Assembly: GCF_040500525.1 (NCBI RefSeq)
Contig: NZ_CP159404.1
Span: forward strand, 587,001-651,000
Direction: 5' to 3'
From: Azospirillum formosense
Lineage (GTDB): Bacteria > Pseudomonadota > Alphaproteobacteria > Azospirillales > Azospirillaceae
DNA length: 64,000 nt
Both the position numbers and the translations under genes were made by a program. Shown here piece after piece: positions 55,310 through 63,679 of this stretch; position 1 is the first letter of the stretch, and every line of letters begins with the position of its first letter. The notes under the pieces were generated by a model. That model ran no database searches. It saw nothing but the letters and a program-made list of their open reading frames with translations, and was not told the DNA's origin.

Positions 55310-56725
55310 GTGAGCACACCCGACCTGTTCCGCCTCAGTGCCGCCGCGATGGCGGAGGGCGTGCGCAGCCGCCGCTTCCGGGCGCGCGACCTCGTGGCGG
55401 CGAGCCTGGAGCGCATCGCGGCGCTGGACGGCGGGCTGAAATCCTTCATCACCGTGGCCCCCGACGCGGCCCTCGCCGCCGCGGAGGAGGCCGACCGGCG
55501 GGTCGAGACCGGGGCGCCGCTCGGCCCGCTGCACGGCGTGCCGGTGGGCGTGAAGGACCTGACGCTGACCGCGGGACTGCGCACCACCTACGGCTCCACC
55601 CTCTATGCCGACCTGATCCCCGACACCGACGACCTCAGCGTCGCCCGGCTGAAGGTGGCGGGCGCCATCATCGTCGGCAAGACCAACACGCCGGAGTTCG
55701 GCTTCGGCGCCGTCACCGGCAACGAGCTGTGCGGACCGACCGCCAACCCCTACGACCTCGACAAGACCAGCGGAGGGTCGAGCGGCGGGAGCGCCGCCGC
55801 GGTGGCCGCCGGGCTGGTGCCGCTGGCCCAGGGGACCGACTTCGGCGGGTCGGTGCGCACGCCGGCCAGCTTCTGCGGGGTGGTCGGGCTGCGCCCGACG
55901 CCGGGACGCATCCCCAGCCCGGGCCGCGCGCTGGCCTGGGACGGGCTGGCAACCCAGGGGTTCCTCGCCCGCGACGTGGCCGACGTCGCGCTGGCCCTGG
56001 CCGCCGTCAGCGGGCCGGACCCGCGCGACCCGACCTCGCTGCCCATGCCCGCCTGGACGGTGCCGGACCTCGACGCGCTCGATCCGATGTCGCTGCGGGT
56101 GGCCTGGAGCACGGATCTCGGCTCCGCCCTGATCGACCTCGGGCTGGCCGAGCGGTTCGAGGCGGTGATGCGCGGGCTGGAGGGCCGCTTCGGGGACTTC
56201 GCGGAGGCCACGCCCGATTGCCGCGAGGCCGGCGCCGCCTTCGGCACGCTGCGCGCCGCCCACATCTTCCACACCTACGGCCGGACGCTGGAGCAGGACG
56301 GCGACCGGCTGAGTCCGTCGGTCGCCTGGAACATCGCGCGGGGCAAGGGGCTGACCGCCGCCGACTATCTGCGGGCGGAGGCCCAGCGCAGCGCCCTCTA
56401 CCGCCGCTTCGCCGCCTTCTTCCGCGACCACGACATCCTGATGACGCTGAGCGCCAGCGTGCCGCCCTTCCCCAACGCCCAGGGCGACGTGACGGAGATC
56501 AACGGCTTCCGCCTGTCCACCATCATCGATTATCTGGCGATCACCTATACGGTGTCGCTGATCGGCTTCCCCTGCCTGTCGATCCCCTGCGGCTGGACGG
56601 CCGACGGTCTGCCCATCGGCCTGCAACTGATCGCCCGTCCCTACGAAGAGGACCGGCTGCTGCGCTGCGCGCGGTTCCTGGAGCGTGAACTGGGGTTCCG
56701 CCATCGCTGGCCGGAAGGGCTGTGA
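55310..56725 (+). CDS. Amidase (signature family)
   Basis: 471 residues from GTG 55310. The Ser-cisSer-Lys triad is visible: Lys in VGVKDLTLT (about 82), the two Ser in TSGGSSGGSAAAV (about 155-163) and DFGGSVRTPASFCG. Related to AmiE/GatA-like amidases and allophanate or ureido-acid hydrolases. It would hydrolyse the open-chain amide made by dihydropyrimidinase. It converges with the SGNH gene and a hairpin lies between. Confidence 0.92.
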   Translation: MSTPDLFRLSAAAMAEGVRSRRFRARDLVAASLERIAALDGGLKSFITVAPDAALAAAEEADRRVETGAPLGPLHGVPVGVKDLTLTAGLRTTYGSTLYADLIPDTDDLSVARLKVAGAIIVGKTNTPEFGFGAVTGNELCGPTANPYDLDKTSGGSSGGSAAAVAAGLVPLAQGTDFGGSVRTPASFCGVVGLRPTPGRIPSPGRALAWDGLATQGFLARDVADVALALAAVSGPDPRDPTSLPMPAWTVPDLDALDPMSLRVAWSTDLGSALIDLGLAERFEAVMRGLEGRFGDFAEATPDCREAGAAFGTLRAAHIFHTYGRTLEQDGDRLSPSVAWNIARGKGLTAADYLRAEAQRSALYRRFAAFFRDHDILMTLSASVPPFPNAQGDVTEINGFRLSTIIDYLAITYTVSLIGFPCLSIPCGWTADGLPIGLQLIARPYEEDRLLRCARFLERELGFRHRWPEGL

Positions 56726-56742
56726 TGGTGCCCCCACCCTAA

Positions 56743-56772
56743 GCCCTCCCCCGCTGACGCAGGGGAGGGGGC
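56743..56772. terminator. Shared hairpin between convergent amidase and SGNH genes
   Basis: GCCCTCCCCC and AGGGGAGGGGGC form a stem around CGCTGACGC. No T-run on either strand; part of the same GC-rich palindrome family as 53705-53796. Confidence 0.4.
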
Positions 56773-56780
56773 AATCACCC

Positions 56781-57596
56781 TCACGGCTTTACGGACACAG
56801 TCCCCGCGGTCCGCAAACTGAACGCGTCGTGCAGCGAGGCGGCCAACGTGCGGGCCACGCAGTCGTAGCCGAAGTCGTTCTGGTGGATGCCGTCCGGCCC
56901 GACCAGATCGTCCATGGCGGCCTGCCGCGTCTCCACCCACTGGCGCATCACCGCGTAGCGGTGGAACAGGCCGACCCCTTCCTCCGCCGCGACGCGGGCG
57001 ATGCGTTCCTCCATCTCCGCGTGCCGGGGCTTCGCCAGCATGGCCGGGGCGTATTGCAGGTCCATCAGCACGACATCCAGCCCGGCCGCCTTCAGCGTCC
57101 GCACGCCGTCGCGGATCACCCGCTCCGCCGCGTCGGGATCGTCGCCGCGCAGGACGGTGTTGGCCGCCACCTGCCAGATCACCAGATCGGGGGCCTCGTC
57201 CAGCACGTCGCGCCGGAACCGCTTCAGCATGTCCGGTCCGGTCTCCCCGTTGGCGCCCTTGTTGAGGACGGTCAGGGCAAGGCCGGGGTAACGCGCGCCC
57301 AGATGCTCGGCCAGCCGCGCCGGGTAGCTGTGCTCCGGCGCGCTCGCCCCCGCCCCGGCGGTGGAGGAGGAACCGATGGCGACGATGCGCAGCGGCCCGC
57401 CGGCGGCCAGCGCCCGCGCGCTGCGCGGCAGCGGCACGGCCAGATCGGCGGTCTGCACGGACACGGCGCAGGCCGCCGCCCGCACCGGATCGGGCCTGGC
57501 GGTCAGGCCGGCGAGGAACGGGACAAGGGACAGCAGGGCGGCGGAGAGGACGGCGGCCCTCCGGCCGCGGGTCCGGGGGGCGGGCGTGCCTGTCAC
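56781..57596 (-). CDS. SGNH hydrolase, exported, catalytic residues intact
   Basis: 271 residues from GTG 57596. Signal-type N-terminus (LSAALLSLVPFLAGLTA). SGNH blocks: IVAIGSSSTAGAGA (Ser), NKGANGETGPDML (Gly), WQVAANTVLRG (Asn) and GPDGIHQNDFGYD (Asp-His). It is a likely periplasmic O-acyl esterase. Its GTG overlaps the stop of the SGNH-like gene upstream (GTGA), which in turn overlaps OpgC, so the three are one operon. Confidence 0.85.
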   Translation of the reverse strand: MTGTPAPRTRGRRAAVLSAALLSLVPFLAGLTARPDPVRAAACAVSVQTADLAVPLPRSARALAAGGPLRIVAIGSSSTAGAGASAPEHSYPARLAEHLGARYPGLALTVLNKGANGETGPDMLKRFRRDVLDEAPDLVIWQVAANTVLRGDDPDAAERVIRDGVRTLKAAGLDVVLMDLQYAPAMLAKPRHAEMEERIARVAAEEGVGLFHRYAVMRQWVETRQAAMDDLVGPDGIHQNDFGYDCVARTLAASLHDAFSLRTAGTVSVKP

Positions 57597-58354
57597 GGAG
57601 CGGGTCTCCCGGCGCGGTCGATCATGGTGGACACGGTGTCGGCCAGGATGCGGCCGAGGCAGCGGTGGACGAACTGGTAGGCCTGCAGCTTGTCCTCCTT
57701 GGAATCGGGGGCGAAGCCGACGCGGCCTTCCTCGAACCAATGCCGCATCATCTCGAAACGGGGGAAATGGACCACGTCGCTGTTCTGCGACATCCATTCC
57801 ACATAGTCCAGGTAAGGCTGGAAGGTGATGAGTTGGCTCGTCTGCGGGCTGTACTGCATGTCCATCAGGATCACGTCGGCGCCGCGCCCCTGGGCCGCCG
57901 CGATGCCGCGGCCCAGCGCCTCCCCGAAGCTGTCGGGCCCGATGTTCCTCATGGCGTCCGCCGTGCCCACCTGCCAGACGAGCAGGGAGGCGGAGGACGC
58001 GGCCAGTTCCCGGCTCAGGATGGGCAGCATCTCCTGCGCGGTCGCCCCCGGCGCGTTGCGGACGGTCACGCTCACCTTGCGGTCGGGCAACCGGGCCGCC
58101 AGTTCCTTCTCCAGCAGCGCCGGATAGGCGGTGTCGGACCGCGAACTCGCCGAATTCAGCACCAGGATGGGCAGCGCGCCGCCGCGCTTCAGCCGCTCCC
58201 AGGCCCGCGGAAGGGCGCCGTCCACCGTGTAGACGGATTCCGGAACGGCGCAGGGATCGCCGGGCGTCTCCGACGCCGCCTGCGCGACGCCCATGGCGGT
58301 GGATGCGGTCAGTCCCGCGAGGACGGCCAGGGCCAAGGCGGTCGCGCGCGTCAT
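57593..58354 (-). CDS. SGNH-like protein, probably catalytically inactive
   Basis: 253 residues from ATG 58354, with a signal peptide (ALALAVLAGLTASTAMGVAQA). It aligns with its neighbour (56781-57596) through VRNAPGATAQEML, LVWQVGTADAMRN and DVILMDMQYSP, but the block I nucleophile region reads LPILVLNSASSRSD, the block III Asn region reads VGTADAM, and the block V region reads APDSKEDKLQAYQF where the neighbour has GPDGIHQNDFGYD. So His, Asn and probably Ser are lost. It could bind acylated sugar without cutting it. Confidence 0.8.
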   Translation of the reverse strand: MTRATALALAVLAGLTASTAMGVAQAASETPGDPCAVPESVYTVDGALPRAWERLKRGGALPILVLNSASSRSDTAYPALLEKELAARLPDRKVSVTVRNAPGATAQEMLPILSRELAASSASLLVWQVGTADAMRNIGPDSFGEALGRGIAAAQGRGADVILMDMQYSPQTSQLITFQPYLDYVEWMSQNSDVVHFPRFEMMRHWFEEGRVGFAPDSKEDKLQAYQFVHRCLGRILADTVSTMIDRAGRPAP

Positions 58355-59547
58355 GCACTCGGGTCCTTGGCGGAAGCTGCGGCGGAAGGGGCCATGGGGG
58401 CGGCGGGGGCCAGTGGAGCGGCGGGGGCCGCGGGCGGGGCGGACGCCGGTTGGCGTGGCGGCCGTCCCACGGACTGATACCAAGTCAGCACCCGCGCGGC
58501 GGCCACCATCACGGCGATGCCGGCGAGTGTGACCGAAAACTGGGCCAAAAGCGAGGCGGACCAGTGGTTCAGAACGGTCTGGCCGGCGAAGGACAGGAAA
58601 ATGCCCAGGCAGAAGACCTGGAGCGACTGCCGCCCGCACAGGATCACCGGGGCCAGCGCCGGCCAGCGCAGCCACGCGCTGTCGAACCGCGCGATCTGCA
58701 GGACGACGTAGGCCAGCGCGCAGAAATGCGCGAGCCGCAGCAGGTCGAGGTCGGTCTTGCTGATCGGGTAGAGGATCTCCGCCAGCCACATCGGCATCAG
58801 CGCGGCCATCGGCGCGACCTGCCAGGAGATCACCAGAAGCAGAGAGGCGAACAGGTACCCTCCCGCCAGCCACAGCAGCGCGGTCCGCCGCTTCGTCAGC
58901 GCCGCCGCCACCTTGGGCAACCGCTGCATGGTGGCGCCCAGCACGAACAGGAGCTGCCAGGCGAAGGGGTTGAAGAACCAGACGCCGCCGTCCGGGTAGG
59001 TCGGCAGGTTCCAGTCCAGGAAACGTGCCGCCGCGTAGAGCGCGACCGACCCGGCGAGCAGAGCCAGCGGCCAGCGCCGCAGCACCGGCAGCACCACCGG
59101 GAGGGACAGCAGCAGCACGATGTAGAGCGGCAGGATGTCCAGGTTGGCCGGCCGGAACTTCAGCGCCAGCGCCTGCACCAGCGACACCGCGGGATCGGCG
59201 AAGAAACCGGCGATGCCCATTTCCTCGGTGAACAGCGGGTTGTCGAAGACCCGCGCGGTGTAGGCGACCTGCGCCGTGAAGGCGATGAACAGGAAGAGGT
59301 AGGCGATGTAGAGCGTCCAGCAGCGGTCGAGCACCTTGGCCGCGGCGAACCGCCAGCCGTGCTGCTCCAGGATCCGCGAATAGACCAGCGACGACGTGTA
59401 GCCGGAGATGAACACGAACACCTCGGTCGCGTCGCTGAGACCGAAGTTGCGCATCGTCACCCAGGCGATCTGGTTGCCTGGAATGTGGTCGACGAAGATG
59501 AACCACAGGGCCAGCCCACGAAAAAAATCCAACCGAAGATCGCGCAT
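58351..59547 (-). CDS. opgC: OpgC-like membrane acyltransferase
   Basis: 398 residues from ATG 59547 (MRDLRLDFFRGLALWFIFVD); longer N-terminal readings run into Arg/Pro-rich noise. About ten membrane helices. DFFRGLALWFIFVDHIPGN with Arg and His, and EVFVFISGYTSSLVYSRI, are typical of the OpgC family, which puts succinyl groups on periplasmic glucans. The C-terminal 50 residues are Ala/Pro-rich and hydrophilic. It is first of a three-gene operon with two SGNH-type proteins, overlapping the second by 4 bases. Confidence 0.9.
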   Translation of the reverse strand: MRDLRLDFFRGLALWFIFVDHIPGNQIAWVTMRNFGLSDATEVFVFISGYTSSLVYSRILEQHGWRFAAAKVLDRCWTLYIAYLFLFIAFTAQVAYTARVFDNPLFTEEMGIAGFFADPAVSLVQALALKFRPANLDILPLYIVLLLSLPVVLPVLRRWPLALLAGSVALYAAARFLDWNLPTYPDGGVWFFNPFAWQLLFVLGATMQRLPKVAAALTKRRTALLWLAGGYLFASLLLVISWQVAPMAALMPMWLAEILYPISKTDLDLLRLAHFCALAYVVLQIARFDSAWLRWPALAPVILCGRQSLQVFCLGIFLSFAGQTVLNHWSASLLAQFSVTLAGIAVMVAAARVLTWYQSVGRPPRQPASAPPAAPAAPLAPAAPMAPSAAASAKDPSA

Positions 59548-59764
59548 CCCGCCCGACGCCACCGCCCTTGTTTCGCGTGCGCCGCACCGTGGCACGGGCG
59601 GTCCGCCTTTGGCAATCGGCACAGAGGTCGGCCCGCCGTTGGTGGAACCGGCGTGCCACCCCGGCGAACGCCTCATGCGCGGCACCGCGTGTTGTGCTAT
59701 CACCGCGCGCAACCGGTTCCGTCTCAGCGCACCAGTCCGCTGCCGGTCAAGCGAAGGACCCAGA
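59548..59764. other. Divergent promoter region between opgC and the TPR-FkbM gene
   Basis: 217 bases separate the two start codons. No clear promoter pair or dyad was identified; GAAGGA before 59765 is the ribosome-binding sequence of the plus-strand gene. Confidence 0.4.
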
Positions 59765-62185
59765 ATGGCGACCATCGAAGAAGCGCTCGACATCGCGGTC
59801 GATCACCACTCGGCCGGTCGCCTCGCCGAAGCCGAGATCATCTACGCCCGCATCCTGGAGGCCGACCCGCACCACGCGCCGGCCCTGCATCTGGCCGGGG
59901 TGCTCGCCTGCCAGACGGACCGTCTCGACACCGCGCTCGGCCGGTTGCGCCGCGCGGTCGCGCAGGCTCCCGGCGCCGCGGCCTACCGCATCGACCACGC
60001 CAAGGCTCTGCTCGCCGCGCGGGAGTGGAGCGCGGCGAGCACGGCCCTGCGCGCCGCCCTGGCCTTGGCGCCCGACATCCCCGACCCCTGGTATTTCCAG
60101 GCCCTGGCCGACCATCACGCCGGCGATACGGACGCCGCCATCGCGGCCCTGCGGCGCGCCTGCGCCCTGGCCCCGGAACGGGAGGACATGACCGGCCGGC
60201 TCGCCCTGCTCCACCAGCAGCGCGGGCAGGACCATCTGCGGCGGTTCCGGCAGAGCCTCGCCCTGGCCGACTTCCAGAGCGCCGTCGCCTTGAGCCCGGC
60301 GGAGGCCGAACCGGCGTTCCTGCTCGCCACCGCGCTTCTGGATTCCAACCGCTTCGACGCGGCGGCCGGGATGTACCACCGGGCGCTGAGCCTCGCCCCG
60401 GCGGAAGGGTTCGCCCTGCACAATCTGGGGATCACCCTGAGCCGCAGCGGCCGCACCGACGAGGCGCTGGCCGTTCTCCGCCGCGCCGCCCGTCTCGACC
60501 CCGGCCATGTGACGGTGCGCGACGCCCTCGTCCAGGTGCTGGAGCAGCGCGACCCGGCGGAGGCCGCCCGGTGGTCCAGCGAGGCCCTGGCCCTCAAGCG
60601 GACGCGGGCCTCCGCCATGGTCCCCACCGCCGAAGCCCATTCCGATGCCCCGCCATCGCCCGGCTCCGACGGCGCGCGGACCCGCAACATCGTCGCCTTC
60701 AGCCTGTGGGGGACGCGGGAGATCTACACGCGGGGCGCGCTCGCCAACGCCAGGGCGGTGCCCGCGGTCTTTCCCGGCTGGACCTGCCGCTTCTACCACG
60801 ACGATTCGGTTCCCCGCCCGGTGCTGGACGAACTGGCGCGGCTCGGCGCCGAGACGATTGAAATGCCGGCGGGCAGCGGCCCGTCGCACGGGCTGTTCTG
60901 GCGTTTCCTCGCCTCCGACGACCCGACGGTGGCGCGTTTCCTCTGCCGCGACTGCGATTCCCGACCGACCGCGCGGGAGAAGGCCGCCGTAGACGCCTGG
61001 ATCGCCTCCGGCCTGCCCTTCCACGTCATGCGCGACCATGTGCTGCACACCGACTTGATCCTGGCCGGGATGTGGGGCGGCATGGCCGGCCGGCTGCCGC
61101 CGCTGGGGCCGGCCATCGACGCCGCCGCCGACCGGACGGCCGACCGCTGGCAGGACCAGCGCTTTCTGGCGGACTGGGTGTGGCCGCGCATCCAGGGGCG
61201 CGTGCTTGCCCATGACAGCGTCCATCCCGAGGCCGGTCAGCCCTTCCCGCCGGCCCCGGACGATCCCGTGTCGTCGCACGTCGGTGCAAAGATTCTGCAG
61301 TTGCCGCTCAGCGGCCGCGTCTCCGCTGCCGCCGACCTGCCCGACTTTCCGCCCTCGGTCGTCTTCCTGCCGGCCCAGCCCGGGCGTCCGGTGCTCGCCG
61401 AACGGCCGGGACGCCACGGCATGATGCGCTTCTTCCCGAAGGACGCTTATGTCGGGCGCTCGCTCGCGCTCTACGGCGAATACTCCGACGATGAGCATCG
61501 CCTCGCCGCGATGCTGGTGGACACCGGCGACGTGGTGGTCGAAGCCGGGTCGAACATCGGCGCGCACACCGTCCCGCTGGCCCGGACGGTCGGCCCCACC
61601 GGGTTGCTTCACGCCTTCGAACCGCAGCGCGTGGTGCATGAATTGCTGGCCCACAACCTCGCCGCCAACGGCCTTCACAACGTCATCCTGCACCGGGCGG
61701 CGGTCGGCGGTTCACCCGGCCAGGTGACCGTCCCGATCCCCGACTATGGCCAGCACGGGAACTTCGGCGCCGTCAGCATGGGCGCCATCGACGGCGAGCC
61801 GGTGCCGGTGGAGACGATCGACGGCCTCGGCCTGGATCGGCTGGCTCTGCTGAAGGCCGATGTGGAGGGCATGGAGGCGCTGGTGATCGAAGGCGCCGCG
61901 CGGAGCATTTCCCGTTTTCGACCGGCGCTCTATCTGGAGAACGACCGTGAGGAGCATTCCGCCGACCTCATCGCCCTGCTCCAGGGCTTGGGCTACCGGC
62001 TGTGGTGGCACATCGTGCCGATCTACAACCCGGCCAACCATGCAGGCAATGCGTTCAACGCCTTCCCCGGCGTTGTGTCCGTGAACCTCCTGGGCCTGCC
62101 GGAGGGACGCCCTTGCCCGCTGCCGACGCTGCCGCCGGTCACCGGGCCCGGCCAGTCCTGGCGCGAGGCCGCCAAGCCCGCCTGA
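59765..62185 (+). CDS. TPR / glycosyltransferase-like / FkbM methyltransferase protein
   Basis: 806 residues from ATG 59765 with GAAGGA upstream. Residues 1 to about 285 are tetratricopeptide repeats (AEIIYARILEADPHHAPALH, AFALHNLGITLSRSG-type units). About 300-510 resembles a glycosyltransferase-like domain (IVAFSLWGTREIYTRGALAN, FLCRDCDSRPTAREKAAVDA). About 545-760 is an FkbM-type methyltransferase with VEAGSNIGAHTVPLA and LLKADVEGMEALVIEGA. It probably modifies surface or extracellular glycans in the cytoplasm. The triple fusion makes the exact substrate unclear. Confidence 0.85.
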   Translation: MATIEEALDIAVDHHSAGRLAEAEIIYARILEADPHHAPALHLAGVLACQTDRLDTALGRLRRAVAQAPGAAAYRIDHAKALLAAREWSAASTALRAALALAPDIPDPWYFQALADHHAGDTDAAIAALRRACALAPEREDMTGRLALLHQQRGQDHLRRFRQSLALADFQSAVALSPAEAEPAFLLATALLDSNRFDAAAGMYHRALSLAPAEGFALHNLGITLSRSGRTDEALAVLRRAARLDPGHVTVRDALVQVLEQRDPAEAARWSSEALALKRTRASAMVPTAEAHSDAPPSPGSDGARTRNIVAFSLWGTREIYTRGALANARAVPAVFPGWTCRFYHDDSVPRPVLDELARLGAETIEMPAGSGPSHGLFWRFLASDDPTVARFLCRDCDSRPTAREKAAVDAWIASGLPFHVMRDHVLHTDLILAGMWGGMAGRLPPLGPAIDAAADRTADRWQDQRFLADWVWPRIQGRVLAHDSVHPEAGQPFPPAPDDPVSSHVGAKILQLPLSGRVSAAADLPDFPPSVVFLPAQPGRPVLAERPGRHGMMRFFPKDAYVGRSLALYGEYSDDEHRLAAMLVDTGDVVVEAGSNIGAHTVPLARTVGPTGLLHAFEPQRVVHELLAHNLAANGLHNVILHRAAVGGSPGQVTVPIPDYGQHGNFGAVSMGAIDGEPVPVETIDGLGLDRLALLKADVEGMEALVIEGAARSISRFRPALYLENDREEHSADLIALLQGLGYRLWWHIVPIYNPANHAGNAFNAFPGVVSVNLLGLPEGRPCPLPTLPPVTGPGQSWREAAKPA

Positions 62186-62448
62186 TCCCAGCGCCGTCTC
62201 CTCTTGTCCACACGTCGGGCAGCATGGTGAAGACCAAGGCTTCGCTGAAATTTTAGGCACATTCAGCGGGCAGCCTGCCCAGCTTCGCGCCGTGCCCGAA
62301 CGGCCAATTCTGGTTGAACACCAGAGTATGTGGGGGCTCCGGCCAGGTTCATCGCAGCATCCGCCGGAGTGGCACGCGGGTTGCTCTCCCAGTGTCCTGC
62401 GCCGTGCCACCGGGGTTTCCGCCGGTGCGCCCTACCAGGATACGCCCC
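62186..62448. other. Gene-free leader before the PotA-type ATPase gene
   Basis: 263 bases without a credible frame. AGGA before 62449 gives the ribosome-binding sequence of the next gene. No clear promoter, riboswitch or terminator was recognised; a repeat-free GC-rich leader. Confidence 0.4.
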
Positions 62449-63636
62449 ATGGCCGCACTCCAATCCGCCCGCCCGCATCGCAGCACGGAACCGCAGACAG
62501 CCGCTGAGACCGCCGCTGGGACCGCCACGGAGGCCACCGCGAAACCCGCGGGCGTGGCGGTGACGCTGGACGGCATCACCCACCGCTTCGGCGCCTCCAC
62601 CGCCGTGGACAACGTGACGCTGGAGATCAAGGCGGGCGAGCTGGTGGCCCTGCTCGGACCGTCCGGCTGCGGCAAGACCACGCTGCTGCGCATCCTCGCC
62701 GGTTTCCAGGCGCAGACGCTGGGCCGCGTCGTCATCGGCGACCGGGTGGTGGACAGCCTGCCCCCCGCCGGGCGCGGCGTCGGCATCGTGTTCCAGAACT
62801 ACGCCCTGTTCCCGCACATGACCGTGGCGCAGAACGTCGCCTACGGGCTGGAGGCGCGGGGGGCCGCCCGCGACGCAGTGCGGGCGCGGGTGGAGGCGAT
62901 GCTGGGGCTGGTGAAGCTCGACGCCATGCGCGACCGCTTCCCCAGGCAGCTGTCCGGCGGTCAGCAGCAGCGCGTGGCGCTGGCCCGCGCCCTGGCGATC
63001 CAGCCGAGCATCCTGCTGCTCGACGAGCCCTTCGCAGCGCTCGACAAGAATCTCCGGCTGGACATGCAGATCGAGATCAAGCAGCTCCAGCGCCGCTTCG
63101 GCATCACCACCATCATGGTCACCCACGACCAGGAGGAGGCGCTGAGCATGGCCGACCGCATCGCCGTGCTGAGCCGGGGCCGGCTGGAGCAGTTCGGCAC
63201 GCCGGAGGACGTCTACGACCGTCCCGGCACCCTGTTCGTCAACGGCTTCGTCGGCAGCGCCAACCAGCTGCGGGGCCGCGTCGTCCGCGCCTCCGGCAGC
63301 GTCGCCGAGGTGGCTCTGGAGGCCGGCACCGTGCTCACCGCCGTCACGCCCGACGCCGCGCTGTCCGCCGGCGACCCGGCCATCCTCTGCGTGCGCCCGG
63401 AGAATCTGAGGCTCGCCACCGAGGCGGCGCCCCAGCAGATCGCCGGCACCGTGGACCTCGCCCTGCCGCTCGGCCCCGTGGTCGTCTACGAGGTGCGCAC
63501 CGCCGACGGCGGGCAGGTGAAGGTGACCGAGCCGCGCGTCGCCGGCGCCGCTCTGCGCGCGCCCGGCACGCCGGTCCGGCTGCAGCCCGTCTCCCCCCAG
63601 ACCTGCCGCGCCTTCGCCGTTCCCGCGGGCGCCTGA
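62449..63636 (+). CDS. ABC ATPase (PotA/FbpC-type)
   Basis: 395 residues from ATG 62449. After a Thr/Ala-rich N-terminus of about 35 residues: Walker A GPSGCGKTT, signature LSGGQQQRVALARALA, Walker B LLLDEPFAALDKNLR, then a C-terminal TOBE-like domain (PENLRLATEAAPQQIAGTVD). This is the spermidine/putrescine or Fe3+-type (PotA/FbpC/CysA-like) ATPase. The binding-protein gene follows after 43 bases; permeases would lie beyond the window. Confidence 0.92.
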   Translation: MAALQSARPHRSTEPQTAAETAAGTATEATAKPAGVAVTLDGITHRFGASTAVDNVTLEIKAGELVALLGPSGCGKTTLLRILAGFQAQTLGRVVIGDRVVDSLPPAGRGVGIVFQNYALFPHMTVAQNVAYGLEARGAARDAVRARVEAMLGLVKLDAMRDRFPRQLSGGQQQRVALARALAIQPSILLLDEPFAALDKNLRLDMQIEIKQLQRRFGITTIMVTHDQEEALSMADRIAVLSRGRLEQFGTPEDVYDRPGTLFVNGFVGSANQLRGRVVRASGSVAEVALEAGTVLTAVTPDAALSAGDPAILCVRPENLRLATEAAPQQIAGTVDLALPLGPVVVYEVRTADGGQVKVTEPRVAGAALRAPGTPVRLQPVSPQTCRAFAVPAGA

Positions 63637-63679
63637 TTCCTCCCCTCCCCCTTCTCTCCTCCCCCTGGAGTGCCCGCCG

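Noticed and set aside
52411..55587. 1058-codon open frame on the minus strand
   Set aside because: Runs antisense through the amidohydrolase, the racemase-superfamily enzyme and dihydropyrimidinase. No domain is seen in it.
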